Assembly (NCBI RefSeq): GCF_014201825.1
Contig: NZ_JACHFJ010000001.1
Span: 310,001 to 374,000 of the forward strand
DNA: 64,000 nt
Direction: 5' to 3'
Origin: Acidocella aromatica
GTDB taxonomy: Bacteria > Pseudomonadota > Alphaproteobacteria > Acetobacterales > Acetobacteraceae
Shown here: piece by piece, positions 8,300 through 16,131 of the stretch
How the letters are laid out: each line of letters starts with the position of its first letter
Position numbering within the stretch: the first letter of the stretch is position 1
Translations under genes and position numbers: made by a program
Notes under the pieces: model-generated
The model's input: the letters and a program-made list of their open reading frames with translations, nothing else
The model's database searches: none
Told to the model about the DNA's origin: nothing

Positions 8300-10113
8300 T
8301 GCGCGGCCAACTCGTCGATGAAGCCGGCGATAATATCCAGCCCCTTGTTCCAGAATTGCGGATCGGAGGCATCCAGCCCGAAGGGGGCCAGCAGTTCCTT
8401 ATGCCGCTTGGTGCCGCCCGCCGCCAGCATCTCCTGATACTTCGCCACGAAGCCAGGCTTGTCCGCGCTCTCCTGGTACACGGCGTAGAGCGCATTCACG
8501 AGGCAATCGCCAAAGGCATAGGCATACACGTAGAACGGCGAGTGGATGAAATGCGGCACATAGGCCCAGAACTGCCTGTACTCGTCGTCAAAGTGGAAGA
8601 CGGGACCAAGGCTTTCGGTCTGCACCTCGAGCCAGATCTCGCCGATGCGTTCGGGCAGCAGTTCACCGTTGCGGCGCTCGTTATGCACCTTGCGCTCAAA
8701 CTCGTAGAAGGCGATCTGCCGCACCACGGTGTTGAGCATGTCCTCCACCTTGGAGGCGAGCATGATCTTGCGCCGCGCCGGATCGGTCTCGGCATTCAGC
8801 AGCGCGCGGAAGGTCAGCATCTCTCCAAACACGCTGGCGGTTTCTGCCAAGGTCAGCGGCGTGCCGGACATCAGATACCCCTGATGCGCGGCCAAGCACT
8901 GATGCGCGCCATGTCCCAGCTCATGCGCCAGCGTCATCACATCCCGCGTGCGGCCGTGATAGTTCATCAGCACATAAGGATGCGCGGAGGGCACGGTGGG
9001 ATGCGCGAAGGCACCGCCGGATTTGCCCTCGCGCGGCGCGGCGTCGATCCAGTTCTTGTCAAAGAAAGGCTTGATGATATCAGCGAGTTCCGGGCTGAAG
9101 GCGCCGTAGGCATCCAGCACCAGAGTCTTGGCTTCGGTCCAGGAGATCGGCTTGTCGGCATCCCCGGGCAGCGGGGCGTTGCGGTCCCAGTGTTCCAGCT
9201 TTTCCAGCCCCAGCCATTTGGCCTTCATCGCGTAATAGCGGTGCGAGAGCCGGGCGTAGGAAGATTTCACCGCCGTCACCAGCGCCTCCACCACCTCGTC
9301 CTCCACCATATTGGCGCGGTTGCGGAACGCGGTGGGCGCCGGATAGTTACGCCACTGGTCGTCGATCTCCTTGTCCTTCGCGAGGGTGTTGGTGATCAGC
9401 GAGAACAGCTTCTCCTGCTTCGCCATGCCCTCGCCCACCGCCTTGCCCGCGGCCTGGCGCACGGCGCGGTTGGAATCGGAGAGCTTGTTCAGCGCGGCGG
9501 AGAGCGTCAGCTCCTCGCCCTTCACAGTCACGCGCATGGCGGCGATGGTCTCATCGAACAACCGGCTCCAGGCGGCGTGGCCGGTCACGTCCTTCTCCAG
9601 CAGCAGCTTCTCCACCTCGTCGGAGAGCTGGTGCGGCAAGAATACGCGCAGATCGCGGAACCAGGGGGCGTAACGGGCCAGAGCCGGGTCGCGCAGCTTC
9701 TCGGTCAGCGCCGCTTCCTCGATGCGGTTCAGCTCCAGCGAGAAGAACAGCGTATGCGTGCTGATGTTTGTCACGCGCTCGGAGATGGTCTGGTAGAATT
9801 TGCCATTGGCCGGGCTGGACGAATCGGCCGCGAACAAAAGCTGGGCGTAGGAGGAGAGCCTGCCCATGGCCTCCTGCAACGCCTCGTATTCCCCCACGGC
9901 CTCGGCCAGCTCCGCGCCGGAAAGCCCGGCGAGCTGACCAGCATAGCGGGCTGAGAACGCCTCGGCCCGCGCCTGCGTTGCGGCAAGATCGGCGGCGATG
10001 CGCGGATCTTCGGGGCTGGCGTACAGATCGCGCAGATCCCAGTCCGGCAATGTACCGCCCGTGCCACCCGCCAAACCATCGGGGTGCCGCGCCATCTTCG
10101 TCTCGGTCATCAT
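8296..10113 (-). CDS. pepF: M3-family oligoendopeptidase F
   Basis: Cytoplasmic zinc metallopeptidase of the M3B (PepF) group that degrades short peptides. The 605-residue protein carries the HEXXH zinc site as HELGHGAHQ near residues 397-405, preceded by NYHGRTRDVMTLA and followed by the third zinc ligand in TLAETASVFGEM. The N-terminal half is helical and matches the oligopeptidase F cap domain. Two or three Met codons lie close together at the N-terminus (MMTETKMARH), so the exact start is uncertain by a few residues. Its stop overlaps the ABC1 gene start by 4 bases, giving a two-gene, possibly three-gene, operon with the methyltransferase. Confidence 0.92.
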   Translation of the reverse strand: MMTETKMARHPDGLAGGTGGTLPDWDLRDLYASPEDPRIAADLAATQARAEAFSARYAGQLAGLSGAELAEAVGEYEALQEAMGRLSSYAQLLFAADSSSPANGKFYQTISERVTNISTHTLFFSLELNRIEEAALTEKLRDPALARYAPWFRDLRVFLPHQLSDEVEKLLLEKDVTGHAAWSRLFDETIAAMRVTVKGEELTLSAALNKLSDSNRAVRQAAGKAVGEGMAKQEKLFSLITNTLAKDKEIDDQWRNYPAPTAFRNRANMVEDEVVEALVTAVKSSYARLSHRYYAMKAKWLGLEKLEHWDRNAPLPGDADKPISWTEAKTLVLDAYGAFSPELADIIKPFFDKNWIDAAPREGKSGGAFAHPTVPSAHPYVLMNYHGRTRDVMTLAHELGHGAHQCLAAHQGYLMSGTPLTLAETASVFGEMLTFRALLNAETDPARRKIMLASKVEDMLNTVVRQIAFYEFERKVHNERRNGELLPERIGEIWLEVQTESLGPVFHFDDEYRQFWAYVPHFIHSPFYVYAYAFGDCLVNALYAVYQESADKPGFVAKYQEMLAAGGTKRHKELLAPFGLDASDPQFWNKGLDIIAGFIDELAAQ

Positions 10114-10180
10114 CCGGTCCGCTCCTTCAATCTGGCTCCAGATTTAGGCCCTGCGGCGGCGGCGTCAAACCTGGGCGGGC

Positions 10181-10210
10181 TTGCAAAATCCGATTGGCTT
10201 GGATTATATG
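10181..10210 (+). promoter_or_regulatory. candidate promoter of the cytochrome b561 gene
   Basis: TTGCAA at 10181-10186 and TATATG at 10205-10210 are separated by 18 bases, a weak-to-moderate sigma-70 type match. The putative -10 element abuts a palindrome (10209-10229), which would place an operator across the transcription start. Confidence 0.4.
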
Positions 10211-10229
10211 CAAATAATTCTTATTTTCA
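10209..10229. promoter_or_regulatory. Fur-box-like palindrome
   Basis: Arms TGCAAATAA and TTATTTTCA around a central TTC form a 9-3-9 near-perfect inverted repeat (8 of 9 positions pair). The layout and AT-rich half-sites resemble alphaproteobacterial Fur operators (TGCAAAT-type halves). It lies 8 bases before the ATG of the b561 gene and overlaps the presumed start of transcription, a repressor position. No other copy was noticed in the window. Confidence 0.5.
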
Positions 10230-10237
10230 TCGAGTCC

Positions 10238-10753
10238 ATGCCAGCCTCCCGCCCCTATTCCCGCACCCGCATCATGCTGCACTGGCTCTCGGCTGGCGTC
10301 ATCCTGTGGGCCAGCCTTACCGGCTTCATCGTGGCGCAATTGCCGCGAGGAAACCCGGTCCGGCAGGTTATCGACATCCTGAACCCGCAGATCACCACGC
10401 TGTTCATCCCGTTCTTCCTGTGGCGTCTGGCGCTGTATCTGCGCGCTGCCCCCTGGTGGCGGTCCGGCGCAACGCTGCAACAGCGGGCCGCGACCTCGGC
10501 GCATATGGCGCTTTATGCCAGCATCTCGGCGGTCCTGGTCTCGGGGCTGTTCATGATGTCCGCCCCCTGGCACCTGCTCGGGCTGATCCCGATGCCCCAG
10601 CTCACCCATGGGGTGGCGGCGCTGCAGACCGCGCATGATTGCCACCATGCCGCCTGCATGGCGCTGGCGTGGCTGATCTCGGCTCATCTGGCGGCAGTGG
10701 CCCTGCACCAGCTCGGCGGGCAGCCAATCCTGCGCCGAATGCGCTGGGCGTAG
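10238..10753 (+). CDS. cytochrome b561-family membrane protein
   Basis: Four-helix membrane haem protein of the bacterial cytochrome b561 (YodB/CybB-like) family. The 171-residue product begins RPYSRTRIMLHWLSAGVILW, the family's first helix with the haem-ligand His. Further His residues occur in AHMALY, in TAHDCHHAACMALAW and in SAHLAAVALHQLGG, giving the usual set of candidate haem ligands. Members move electrons from quinol, and some are superoxide:quinone oxidoreductases. I preferred the ATG at 10238 because the longer reading would run through the promoter and palindrome. An operator resembling a Fur box sits directly upstream, so iron regulation is a reasonable inference. Confidence 0.82.
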   Translation: MPASRPYSRTRIMLHWLSAGVILWASLTGFIVAQLPRGNPVRQVIDILNPQITTLFIPFFLWRLALYLRAAPWWRSGATLQQRAATSAHMALYASISAVLVSGLFMMSAPWHLLGLIPMPQLTHGVAALQTAHDCHHAACMALAWLISAHLAAVALHQLGGQPILRRMRWA

Positions 10754-10788
10754 ACAAACCCACCTTAACCCTACAAACTCAGGAGGAA

Positions 10789-12357
10789 ATGAGCACCACA
10801 AGCCTCCGCCGCGACGCCGGGCCCATCGGCCTGCTATTCTCCAGCATCGGCGGCATGGTCGGCTCCGGCTGGCTTTTCGGCGCGCTCAATGCCGCCAAGA
10901 TCGCGGGGCCAGCCTCCCTGATCTCCTGGGTGATCGGCGGGCTGGCGGTACTGCTGCTGGCCTTCGTCTATGCCGAGCTTTCCACCATGTTCCCGCGCCC
11001 AGGGGCGGTGATCCTGTTCCCGCAGCTCTGCTTCGGGGATCTCGCGGCACGGATCATGAGCTGGGTGAACTTCCTCGCTTACGTCGCGGTCGCTCCAGTG
11101 GAGGCCGTGGCCGTGGTCTCCTACACCGCCAATTTCTGGCCCGGTCTTGCCCAAGGCGGGGTGCTCAGCGGCGCGGGCATCGCCGCCGCTGTGGCGCTGA
11201 TGGCGCTGTTCACGGTCATCAATCTGTTCGCCATCCGGGCGGTGCTGGCGGTGAACAGCGCCATCACCTGGTGGAAGCTCGCCGTGCCCGCCGCCACGGT
11301 GGCGGCACTGATCGCAGTGCATTTCAGGGTGCAGAACTTCACCGCCTACGGCTTCGCCCCAACGGGCGCGCAGGGCGTGCTCGCCGCCGTCTCCGGTTCG
11401 GGCATCATCTTTACCTATCTCGGCTTCCGGCAGGCCATCGAGCTAGCGGGCGAATCCGGCAACCCGCACCGCAACCTGCCATTTGCCATCATCGGCTCGG
11501 TGCTGTTCTGCATGCTGCTGTATGCGGGGCTGCAACTCGCCTTCATCGGGGCGCTACCCGCTGGCGCGCTGGCGCATGGATGGGCGGGCTTAAGCTTCCC
11601 TGGCGTCTCCGGCCCGTTCGCGGGCCTCGCGGCGCTGCTCGGCCTGCCCTGGCTGGCCGCCACCCTGTATGCCGATGCCGCGATCTCCCCTGGCGGGGCC
11701 GGGATCATCTACAACACCACGGCGGCGCGGGTGATTTATGCCAGCGCCGAGGGCGGGCTGATGCCACGCCGCCTCACCAAACTCTCCGCAGCCGGGGTGC
11801 CGCTGGCCAGTCTTGGCCTCGCCTTCGTGGCCGGGCTGCTGTTCCTGCTGCCGCTACCCTCCTGGCGCCAACTGGTGACGTATATCTCCTCCATCGGCGT
11901 GTTGGCCTATGGCGTCGGCCCGGTGGCGCTGGCCTGTTTCCGCACCACGCTGCCCGAGGCCGAATATCCCCGCCCGTTCCGCTTGGCCGCCGCGCGGGTA
12001 CTGGCGCCAGCGGCATTCATCGTCGGCAATCTCGTGGTGTTCTGGGCGGGAGCGGCTGTGGCGAACCATCTGTTCTGCACGATGGCCGTGGCGTTCGCCG
12101 TCTATTGCGGCTGGGAACTCGCCAAACGGCATACTCTCTCGCACCTCGCCTGGCGCGGCGCGGCGTGGATGTTCCCGTATTTCTTCGGACTATGGTTGAT
12201 CACATATCTCGGCCCGCTGCATGGGCGCGGGCTGCTCGGCCAGGGTAGCGGGGCGGCGGCCATCGCGGTGCTCAGCCTCGCCATCCTGGCGTTGGCGCGG
12301 CGCTGCGCCCTGCCCGACCCGCAGGCGGCCAAGGCGCGCTACCACAATGTGGCCTGA
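10789..12357 (+). CDS. APC-superfamily amino acid permease
   Basis: Inner-membrane amino acid/polyamine/organocation transporter. The 522-residue product has about 12 hydrophobic helices, and the N-terminus contains the typical unwound helix-1 segment (IGLLFSSIGGMVGSGWLFG). Helix 6 region GSGIIFTYLGFRQAIELAGE is also characteristic. The substrate cannot be read from sequence. I placed the start at 10789 because an AGGAGG lies at 10781-10786 and the earlier frame is a shadow of b561. The spacing of two bases between that motif and ATG is unusually short. It follows b561 by 35 bases and might be cotranscribed with it. Confidence 0.85.
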   Translation: MSTTSLRRDAGPIGLLFSSIGGMVGSGWLFGALNAAKIAGPASLISWVIGGLAVLLLAFVYAELSTMFPRPGAVILFPQLCFGDLAARIMSWVNFLAYVAVAPVEAVAVVSYTANFWPGLAQGGVLSGAGIAAAVALMALFTVINLFAIRAVLAVNSAITWWKLAVPAATVAALIAVHFRVQNFTAYGFAPTGAQGVLAAVSGSGIIFTYLGFRQAIELAGESGNPHRNLPFAIIGSVLFCMLLYAGLQLAFIGALPAGALAHGWAGLSFPGVSGPFAGLAALLGLPWLAATLYADAAISPGGAGIIYNTTAARVIYASAEGGLMPRRLTKLSAAGVPLASLGLAFVAGLLFLLPLPSWRQLVTYISSIGVLAYGVGPVALACFRTTLPEAEYPRPFRLAAARVLAPAAFIVGNLVVFWAGAAVANHLFCTMAVAFAVYCGWELAKRHTLSHLAWRGAAWMFPYFFGLWLITYLGPLHGRGLLGQGSGAAAIAVLSLAILALARRCALPDPQAAKARYHNVA

Positions 12358-12396
12358 TGTTTTACGCCCGGCCGCCCTACCAGCCACGCGCGCGAA

Positions 12397-12657
12397 TTAC
12401 ATACCGATGGCGCGGCGGTAGATGTCGAGCAGCGTCTCCTGCTCCTCCACCTCGGCGGGCTCCTGCTTGCGGATGCGGATGAGTTGGCGGATCACCTTCA
12501 CATCGAACCCGGCGGACTTCGCCTCGGAGTAGATGTCCTTGATATCATTGGCCAGAGCCTTGCGCTCCTCCTCCAGCCGCTCGATGCGCTCGATGATGCT
12601 GCGCAGGCGCTCACCAGCGATATTGGACGGCTTTTCCTCGGTTGCGGCCTGCGACAT
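12397..12657 (-). CDS. gapR: GapR-family nucleoid-associated protein (DUF2312)
   Basis: Small nucleoid protein that, in Caulobacter, encircles over-twisted DNA ahead of replication forks and RNA polymerase and stimulates topoisomerases. The 86-residue product has the full DUF2312 fold. A coiled-coil helix (RLRSIIERIERLEEERKALA) is followed by DIKDIYSEAKSAGFDVKVIR, the strongest family signature, and by RKQEPAEVEEQETLLDIYRRA. Length and order match the alphaproteobacterial family. A good AGGAGC-type ribosome site precedes the ATG. It is a single gene, divergent from the glycerate kinase, and its presence is one of the better taxonomic hints in the window. Confidence 0.93.
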   Translation of the reverse strand: MSQAATEEKPSNIAGERLRSIIERIERLEEERKALANDIKDIYSEAKSAGFDVKVIRQLIRIRKQEPAEVEEQETLLDIYRRAIGM

Positions 12658-12764
12658 CGGTTCTGCTCCTGCTCGGTAAAGGAGCGCCGGGATAATGCCT
12701 GCTCTCGGGCGCCGTCAATGCCCCGTGTTGCGCCCGCCCGTCCCCTGGCCAATACTGCACGAGC

Positions 12765-13880
12765 ATGGAGGATAATAAACGCCTGATCCTGCGGCGCATC
12801 TTTGGCGCGGCGACTGCCGCCGCCAACCCGGCCCTGTGTGTGCCCGCATACCTGCCCCCGCCCAGCCCTGGCCGGAATATCGTGATCGGCGCCGGCAAGG
12901 CCGCCGCCGCCATGGCCGCGGCGCTCGAAGCCGCCTGGGGCGATGCGGATTACGAGGGCGTGGTCGTCACCCGCTACGGCCATGCCGTGCCCACCCAAAG
13001 AATTAAAGTTCTGCAAGCCGCGCATCCGGTGCCGGACGAAGCCAGCGCGGCGGCAGCACACGAGATTCTGGCGGCGGTGCGAAACCTCTCCCCGCAGGAT
13101 CAGGTGGTGGCGCTGATCTCTGGCGGCGCCTCGGCCTTGCTGGCCCTCCCCGCCCCCGGCGTCACCCTGGCCGACAAGATCCTAGTGAACAAGGCGCTGC
13201 TCGCCTCCGGCGCGCCGATCTCCACTATGAACCGCATCCGCAAGGCGCTCTCGGGCATCAAGGGCGGCAAGCTCGCCGCCGCTTGCGCGCCCGCGCGGCT
13301 CATCACCCTCGCCATCTCGGACGTTCCGGGCGACGACCCAGCCATCATCGGCTCCGGCCCCACCTGGGCGGAGGGTGCGGATTACCGGCTGATCGCCACC
13401 CCGATGATGGCCCTGCAAGCCGCCGCGCGCGAGGCCGGAATGCCGGTGGAAATCCTAGGCGACGCGCTGGAGGGCGAAGCGGCCGAACTCGGCCGCGCCC
13501 ATGCCGCGCTGGCGTTGCGCGCGAAAGGACCGAAACTGCTGCTCTCGGGCGGGGAGACCAGTGTGAGCATCGGCGCTGGCCCCGCCGGGCGCGGCGGGCG
13601 GAACATGGAATATCTGCTCAGCTTGGCCGTGACACTGAACAGCGCCGCCAATATCTGGGCGCTGGCGGGAGATTCGGACGGAATCGACGGTACCGAGGAC
13701 GCCGCCGGGGCGCTGATCGGGCCGGATACCCTCGCCCGTGCCGCCGCTTTGGGGCTGGATGCGGCGGATTTCCTCGTACGGCACGATAGCTACAACTTCT
13801 TCGCCGCGCTGGGCGACCTGCTCGTCACCGGCCCGACACTGACCAACGTGAACGACATCCGCGCCATACTCATCGCATGA
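12765..13880 (+). CDS. glycerate 2-kinase (MOFRL/DUF4147 family)
   Basis: Class II glycerate kinase, phosphorylating D-glycerate to 2-phosphoglycerate, often labelled GckA or TtuD (hydroxypyruvate reductase in older annotation). The 371-residue product has the DUF4147 N-terminal domain (VIGAGKAAAAMAAALE, VALISGGASALLALP, MNRIRKALSGIKGGKLA, LAISDVPGDDPAIIGSGPT) and the C-terminal MOFRL domain (LLLSGGETSV, GRGGRNMEYLLSLA, ALAGDSDGIDGTEDAAGA). It is somewhat shorter than typical members (about 420). It is followed after 7 bases by pyruvate kinase. The pair feeds glycerate through 2-phosphoglycerate, with enolase elsewhere, to pyruvate, so a functional operon is likely. Confidence 0.9.
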   Translation: MEDNKRLILRRIFGAATAAANPALCVPAYLPPPSPGRNIVIGAGKAAAAMAAALEAAWGDADYEGVVVTRYGHAVPTQRIKVLQAAHPVPDEASAAAAHEILAAVRNLSPQDQVVALISGGASALLALPAPGVTLADKILVNKALLASGAPISTMNRIRKALSGIKGGKLAAACAPARLITLAISDVPGDDPAIIGSGPTWAEGADYRLIATPMMALQAAAREAGMPVEILGDALEGEAAELGRAHAALALRAKGPKLLLSGGETSVSIGAGPAGRGGRNMEYLLSLAVTLNSAANIWALAGDSDGIDGTEDAAGALIGPDTLARAAALGLDAADFLVRHDSYNFFAALGDLLVTGPTLTNVNDIRAILIA

Positions 13881-13887
13881 GGCTAAC

Positions 13888-15312
13888 ATGACCGAACGGC
13901 TGCGCCGCCATCGCCGGACCAAGATCATCGCCACGCTTGGCCCCGCCAGCTCCACGCCGGAGATGATCGCGCAACTCTTCCTGGCCGGGGCCGATGTGTT
14001 CCGCCTCAACTTCTCCCACGGCGCGCACGAGGACCACGCACGGCGCATCGAGATGATCCGCGAGGTGGAGCGCAAATTCCGCCGCCCCATCGGCATCCTC
14101 GCCGACGTGCAGGGGCCCAAGCTACGCATCGGCACCTTCCAGTCCGGGCGCGTGCAGCTCTCGGCCGGGCAGCATTTCATCCTGGACATGAACATGGCCG
14201 CCGGGGACACGCGGCGTGTCTGCCTGCCACACCCGGAGATCCACGCCGCGGCCGAGATCGGCGCCACGCTGCTGCTGGATGACGGCAAGCTGCGCCTGCG
14301 CGTGCTGCGCAAGCAGGGCGAGGCGTTGCTGACCGAGGTGCTGAACAGCGGCACGCTCTCCGACCGCAAGGGCGTGAACGTGCCGGACGTAGTGCTGCCC
14401 ATCCCGGCGCTGACGCCCAAGGATCGCGCCGATCTGAACTTCGTGCTGCCTCTGGGGATCGACTATATTGGCCTGTCCTTCGTGCAGCGTCCCGAGGACG
14501 TGGCCGAGGCGAAAGCCCTGTCTGCGGGCCGCGCGGCGGTGATGGCCAAGCTGGAGAAGCCCCAGGCGCTGGATAACCTCGAGGCGATCCTGGACTTTGC
14601 CGACGCGGTGATGGTGGCGCGCGGCGATCTGGGCGTGGAGCTGCCGCCCGAAGAGGTGCCGATCGCGCAGAAACGCATCATCCGCGCTGCCCAGCTGCGC
14701 GGCAAGCCGGTGGTGGTGGCGACCCAGATGCTGGAGAGCATGATCTCCGCCCCCGCCCCCACCCGCGCCGAAGCCTCGGACGTGGCGACAGCGGTGTTCG
14801 ACGGCGCGGACGCCGTGATGCTCTCCGCCGAATCCGCCGCCGGGCAATATCCGCGCGAGGCGGTGAACATGATGGACCGCATCGTCGCCCGCGTGGAGCG
14901 CGACGAAGACTGGCGCAAAGGCATTGATGCCAAACGCCCGGCACCGGAGAAATCCTCGGCCGACGCCATCGCCGCCGCAGCGGTGCAGGTGGCTCAGACC
15001 ATCGGGGCGCAGGCAATCGTGGCGCTCACCGAATCCGGCTCCACAGCGCTACGCGTGGCCCGCGAGAAGCCGGACTGCCCGGTACTGGGGCTGACCGCCA
15101 GCCTCGCCGTGGCACGGCGCCTTGCCGCCGTGTGGGGGGTGCATGCCATCACCGCCCCCGGCGTGCATTCGATGACACAAGCCGTTGAAAATGCGCTGAA
15201 AATTTCTCGCGCCGAAGGTTTTGTCAAAAAAGGCGATGAGATCGTGATTGTCGCCGGCATCCCCTTCGGCCAGCCGGGCACCACCAACGCCCTGCGCGTG
15301 GCCCGGCTCTAG
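13888..15312 (+). CDS. pyk: pyruvate kinase
   Basis: Final glycolytic enzyme, converting phosphoenolpyruvate and ADP to pyruvate and ATP. The 474-residue product shows the N-terminal TKIIATLGPASSTPEMI, the substrate region FRLNFSHGAHEDH, GILADVQGPKLRIG, and the active-site signature MAKLEKPQALDNLEAILDFAD with MVARGDLGVELP. It also has the K+/substrate segment VVATQMLESMI and the C-terminal domain ending FGQPGTTNALRVARL. Length is standard for the family. The start lies 7 bases after the glycerate kinase stop, in an operon. Confidence 0.96.
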   Translation: MTERLRRHRRTKIIATLGPASSTPEMIAQLFLAGADVFRLNFSHGAHEDHARRIEMIREVERKFRRPIGILADVQGPKLRIGTFQSGRVQLSAGQHFILDMNMAAGDTRRVCLPHPEIHAAAEIGATLLLDDGKLRLRVLRKQGEALLTEVLNSGTLSDRKGVNVPDVVLPIPALTPKDRADLNFVLPLGIDYIGLSFVQRPEDVAEAKALSAGRAAVMAKLEKPQALDNLEAILDFADAVMVARGDLGVELPPEEVPIAQKRIIRAAQLRGKPVVVATQMLESMISAPAPTRAEASDVATAVFDGADAVMLSAESAAGQYPREAVNMMDRIVARVERDEDWRKGIDAKRPAPEKSSADAIAAAAVQVAQTIGAQAIVALTESGSTALRVAREKPDCPVLGLTASLAVARRLAAVWGVHAITAPGVHSMTQAVENALKISRAEGFVKKGDEIVIVAGIPFGQPGTTNALRVARL

Positions 15313-15466
15313 GCAGATTACAAATTCTGCACCGCGGCGTGAAATCATTTAGTTTCAGCCCATTACAAATCAACGTTGGCCCAGTTTGCGCTTGGCGGCA
15401 CAAAGGTTTGGCTGTATTTACATGGCACTAATTTACGCTTCCGTTACTTTCTTTAAGGATCGAGCA

Positions 15467-16066
15467 TTGCAGACCACGTCTCCGGCCCCGCTGCGCGGCA
15501 AAGCCCTTCTGAGCCTCGGATTAACCGCTCTCGTCGTGGTTGGTTGCGCCAAGCCGGCGCAGAAGGCCGCGACCGTCACCCCGGTGGCTCCTGTCGGCCA
15601 TGTGTACCCGGTCGCCGTGGACGTGCCGCCCCCGGTCTCGGCCAAGATCAAGTTCACCAGTTCGCAGCATGAGCAGATCCAGCAGGCTTTCAACGTCATC
15701 GGGCTGAAATCGGCGCTGATGGTGGCGGCGCTGACCTGCGGCGAGCAGGACAAGTACGACACGTTCATGCGCAGCTTCCAGCCGCATGTGCTGGACGCGC
15801 AGCACCAGATGGACGCGTATTTCCGCAAGGCCAGCGGCCGCACCAGCGGGCAGCGGATGGAGGACAACTACGTCACCCAGCTGGCGAATAACCAGACCAT
15901 CGCAGGCATGGCCCAGGGCTCGACATTCTGCCTGAACAATAACGCGGAATTCCAGGCTGTGCTGACGCTGAAGTCCCCCAGCGACCTCGACCATTTCGTG
16001 ACGGACCTGCCCCCGGCTGCCGCTGCCCAGGTGGCGAGCGCTACGCCGACCGCACCGGTTCCCTGA
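15467..16066 (+). CDS. conserved hypothetical lipoprotein (TTG start)
   Basis: Predicted outer-membrane or periplasmic lipoprotein of unknown function. From the TTG at 15467 the 199-residue precursor has a textbook signal: positive Arg/Lys, then ALLSLGLTALVVVGC, where the lipobox VVGC gives the lipidated Cys near residue 27. An AAGGA lies 7 bases before the TTG. An upstream ATG (15422) would add 15 residues and spoil the signal peptide, so I rejected it. The mature part has no motif I recognise. A Pro-rich linker is followed by a helical region with conserved-looking Cys (LTCGEQDKYDTFMR and STFCLNNNAEFQ) that could form a disulphide. Single gene, closed by a strong hairpin. Confidence 0.65.
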   Translation: MQTTSPAPLRGKALLSLGLTALVVVGCAKPAQKAATVTPVAPVGHVYPVAVDVPPPVSAKIKFTSSQHEQIQQAFNVIGLKSALMVAALTCGEQDKYDTFMRSFQPHVLDAQHQMDAYFRKASGRTSGQRMEDNYVTQLANNQTIAGMAQGSTFCLNNNAEFQAVLTLKSPSDLDHFVTDLPPAAAAQVASATPTAPVP

Positions 16067-16095
16067 ACCGCGCCAAACCAGCTATAGACATTTTT

Positions 16096-16130
16096 GGAAG
16101 CTGCCTTTTCCCAAAGGCGGCTTCCTTTTT
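16096..16130. terminator. bidirectional rho-independent terminator
   Basis: Stem of GGAAGCTGCCTTT and AAAGGCGGCTTCC (13 pairs including one wobble) with a short loop, followed by TTTTT. It lies 29 bases after the lipoprotein stop and directly next to the gshA stop on the other strand. Confidence 0.88.
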
Positions 16131-16131
16131 G

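Noticed and set aside
8299-9954. 551-residue frame opposite pepF
   Set aside because: Antisense shadow of an oligoendopeptidase with an intact HEXXH zinc site; no domain of its own.
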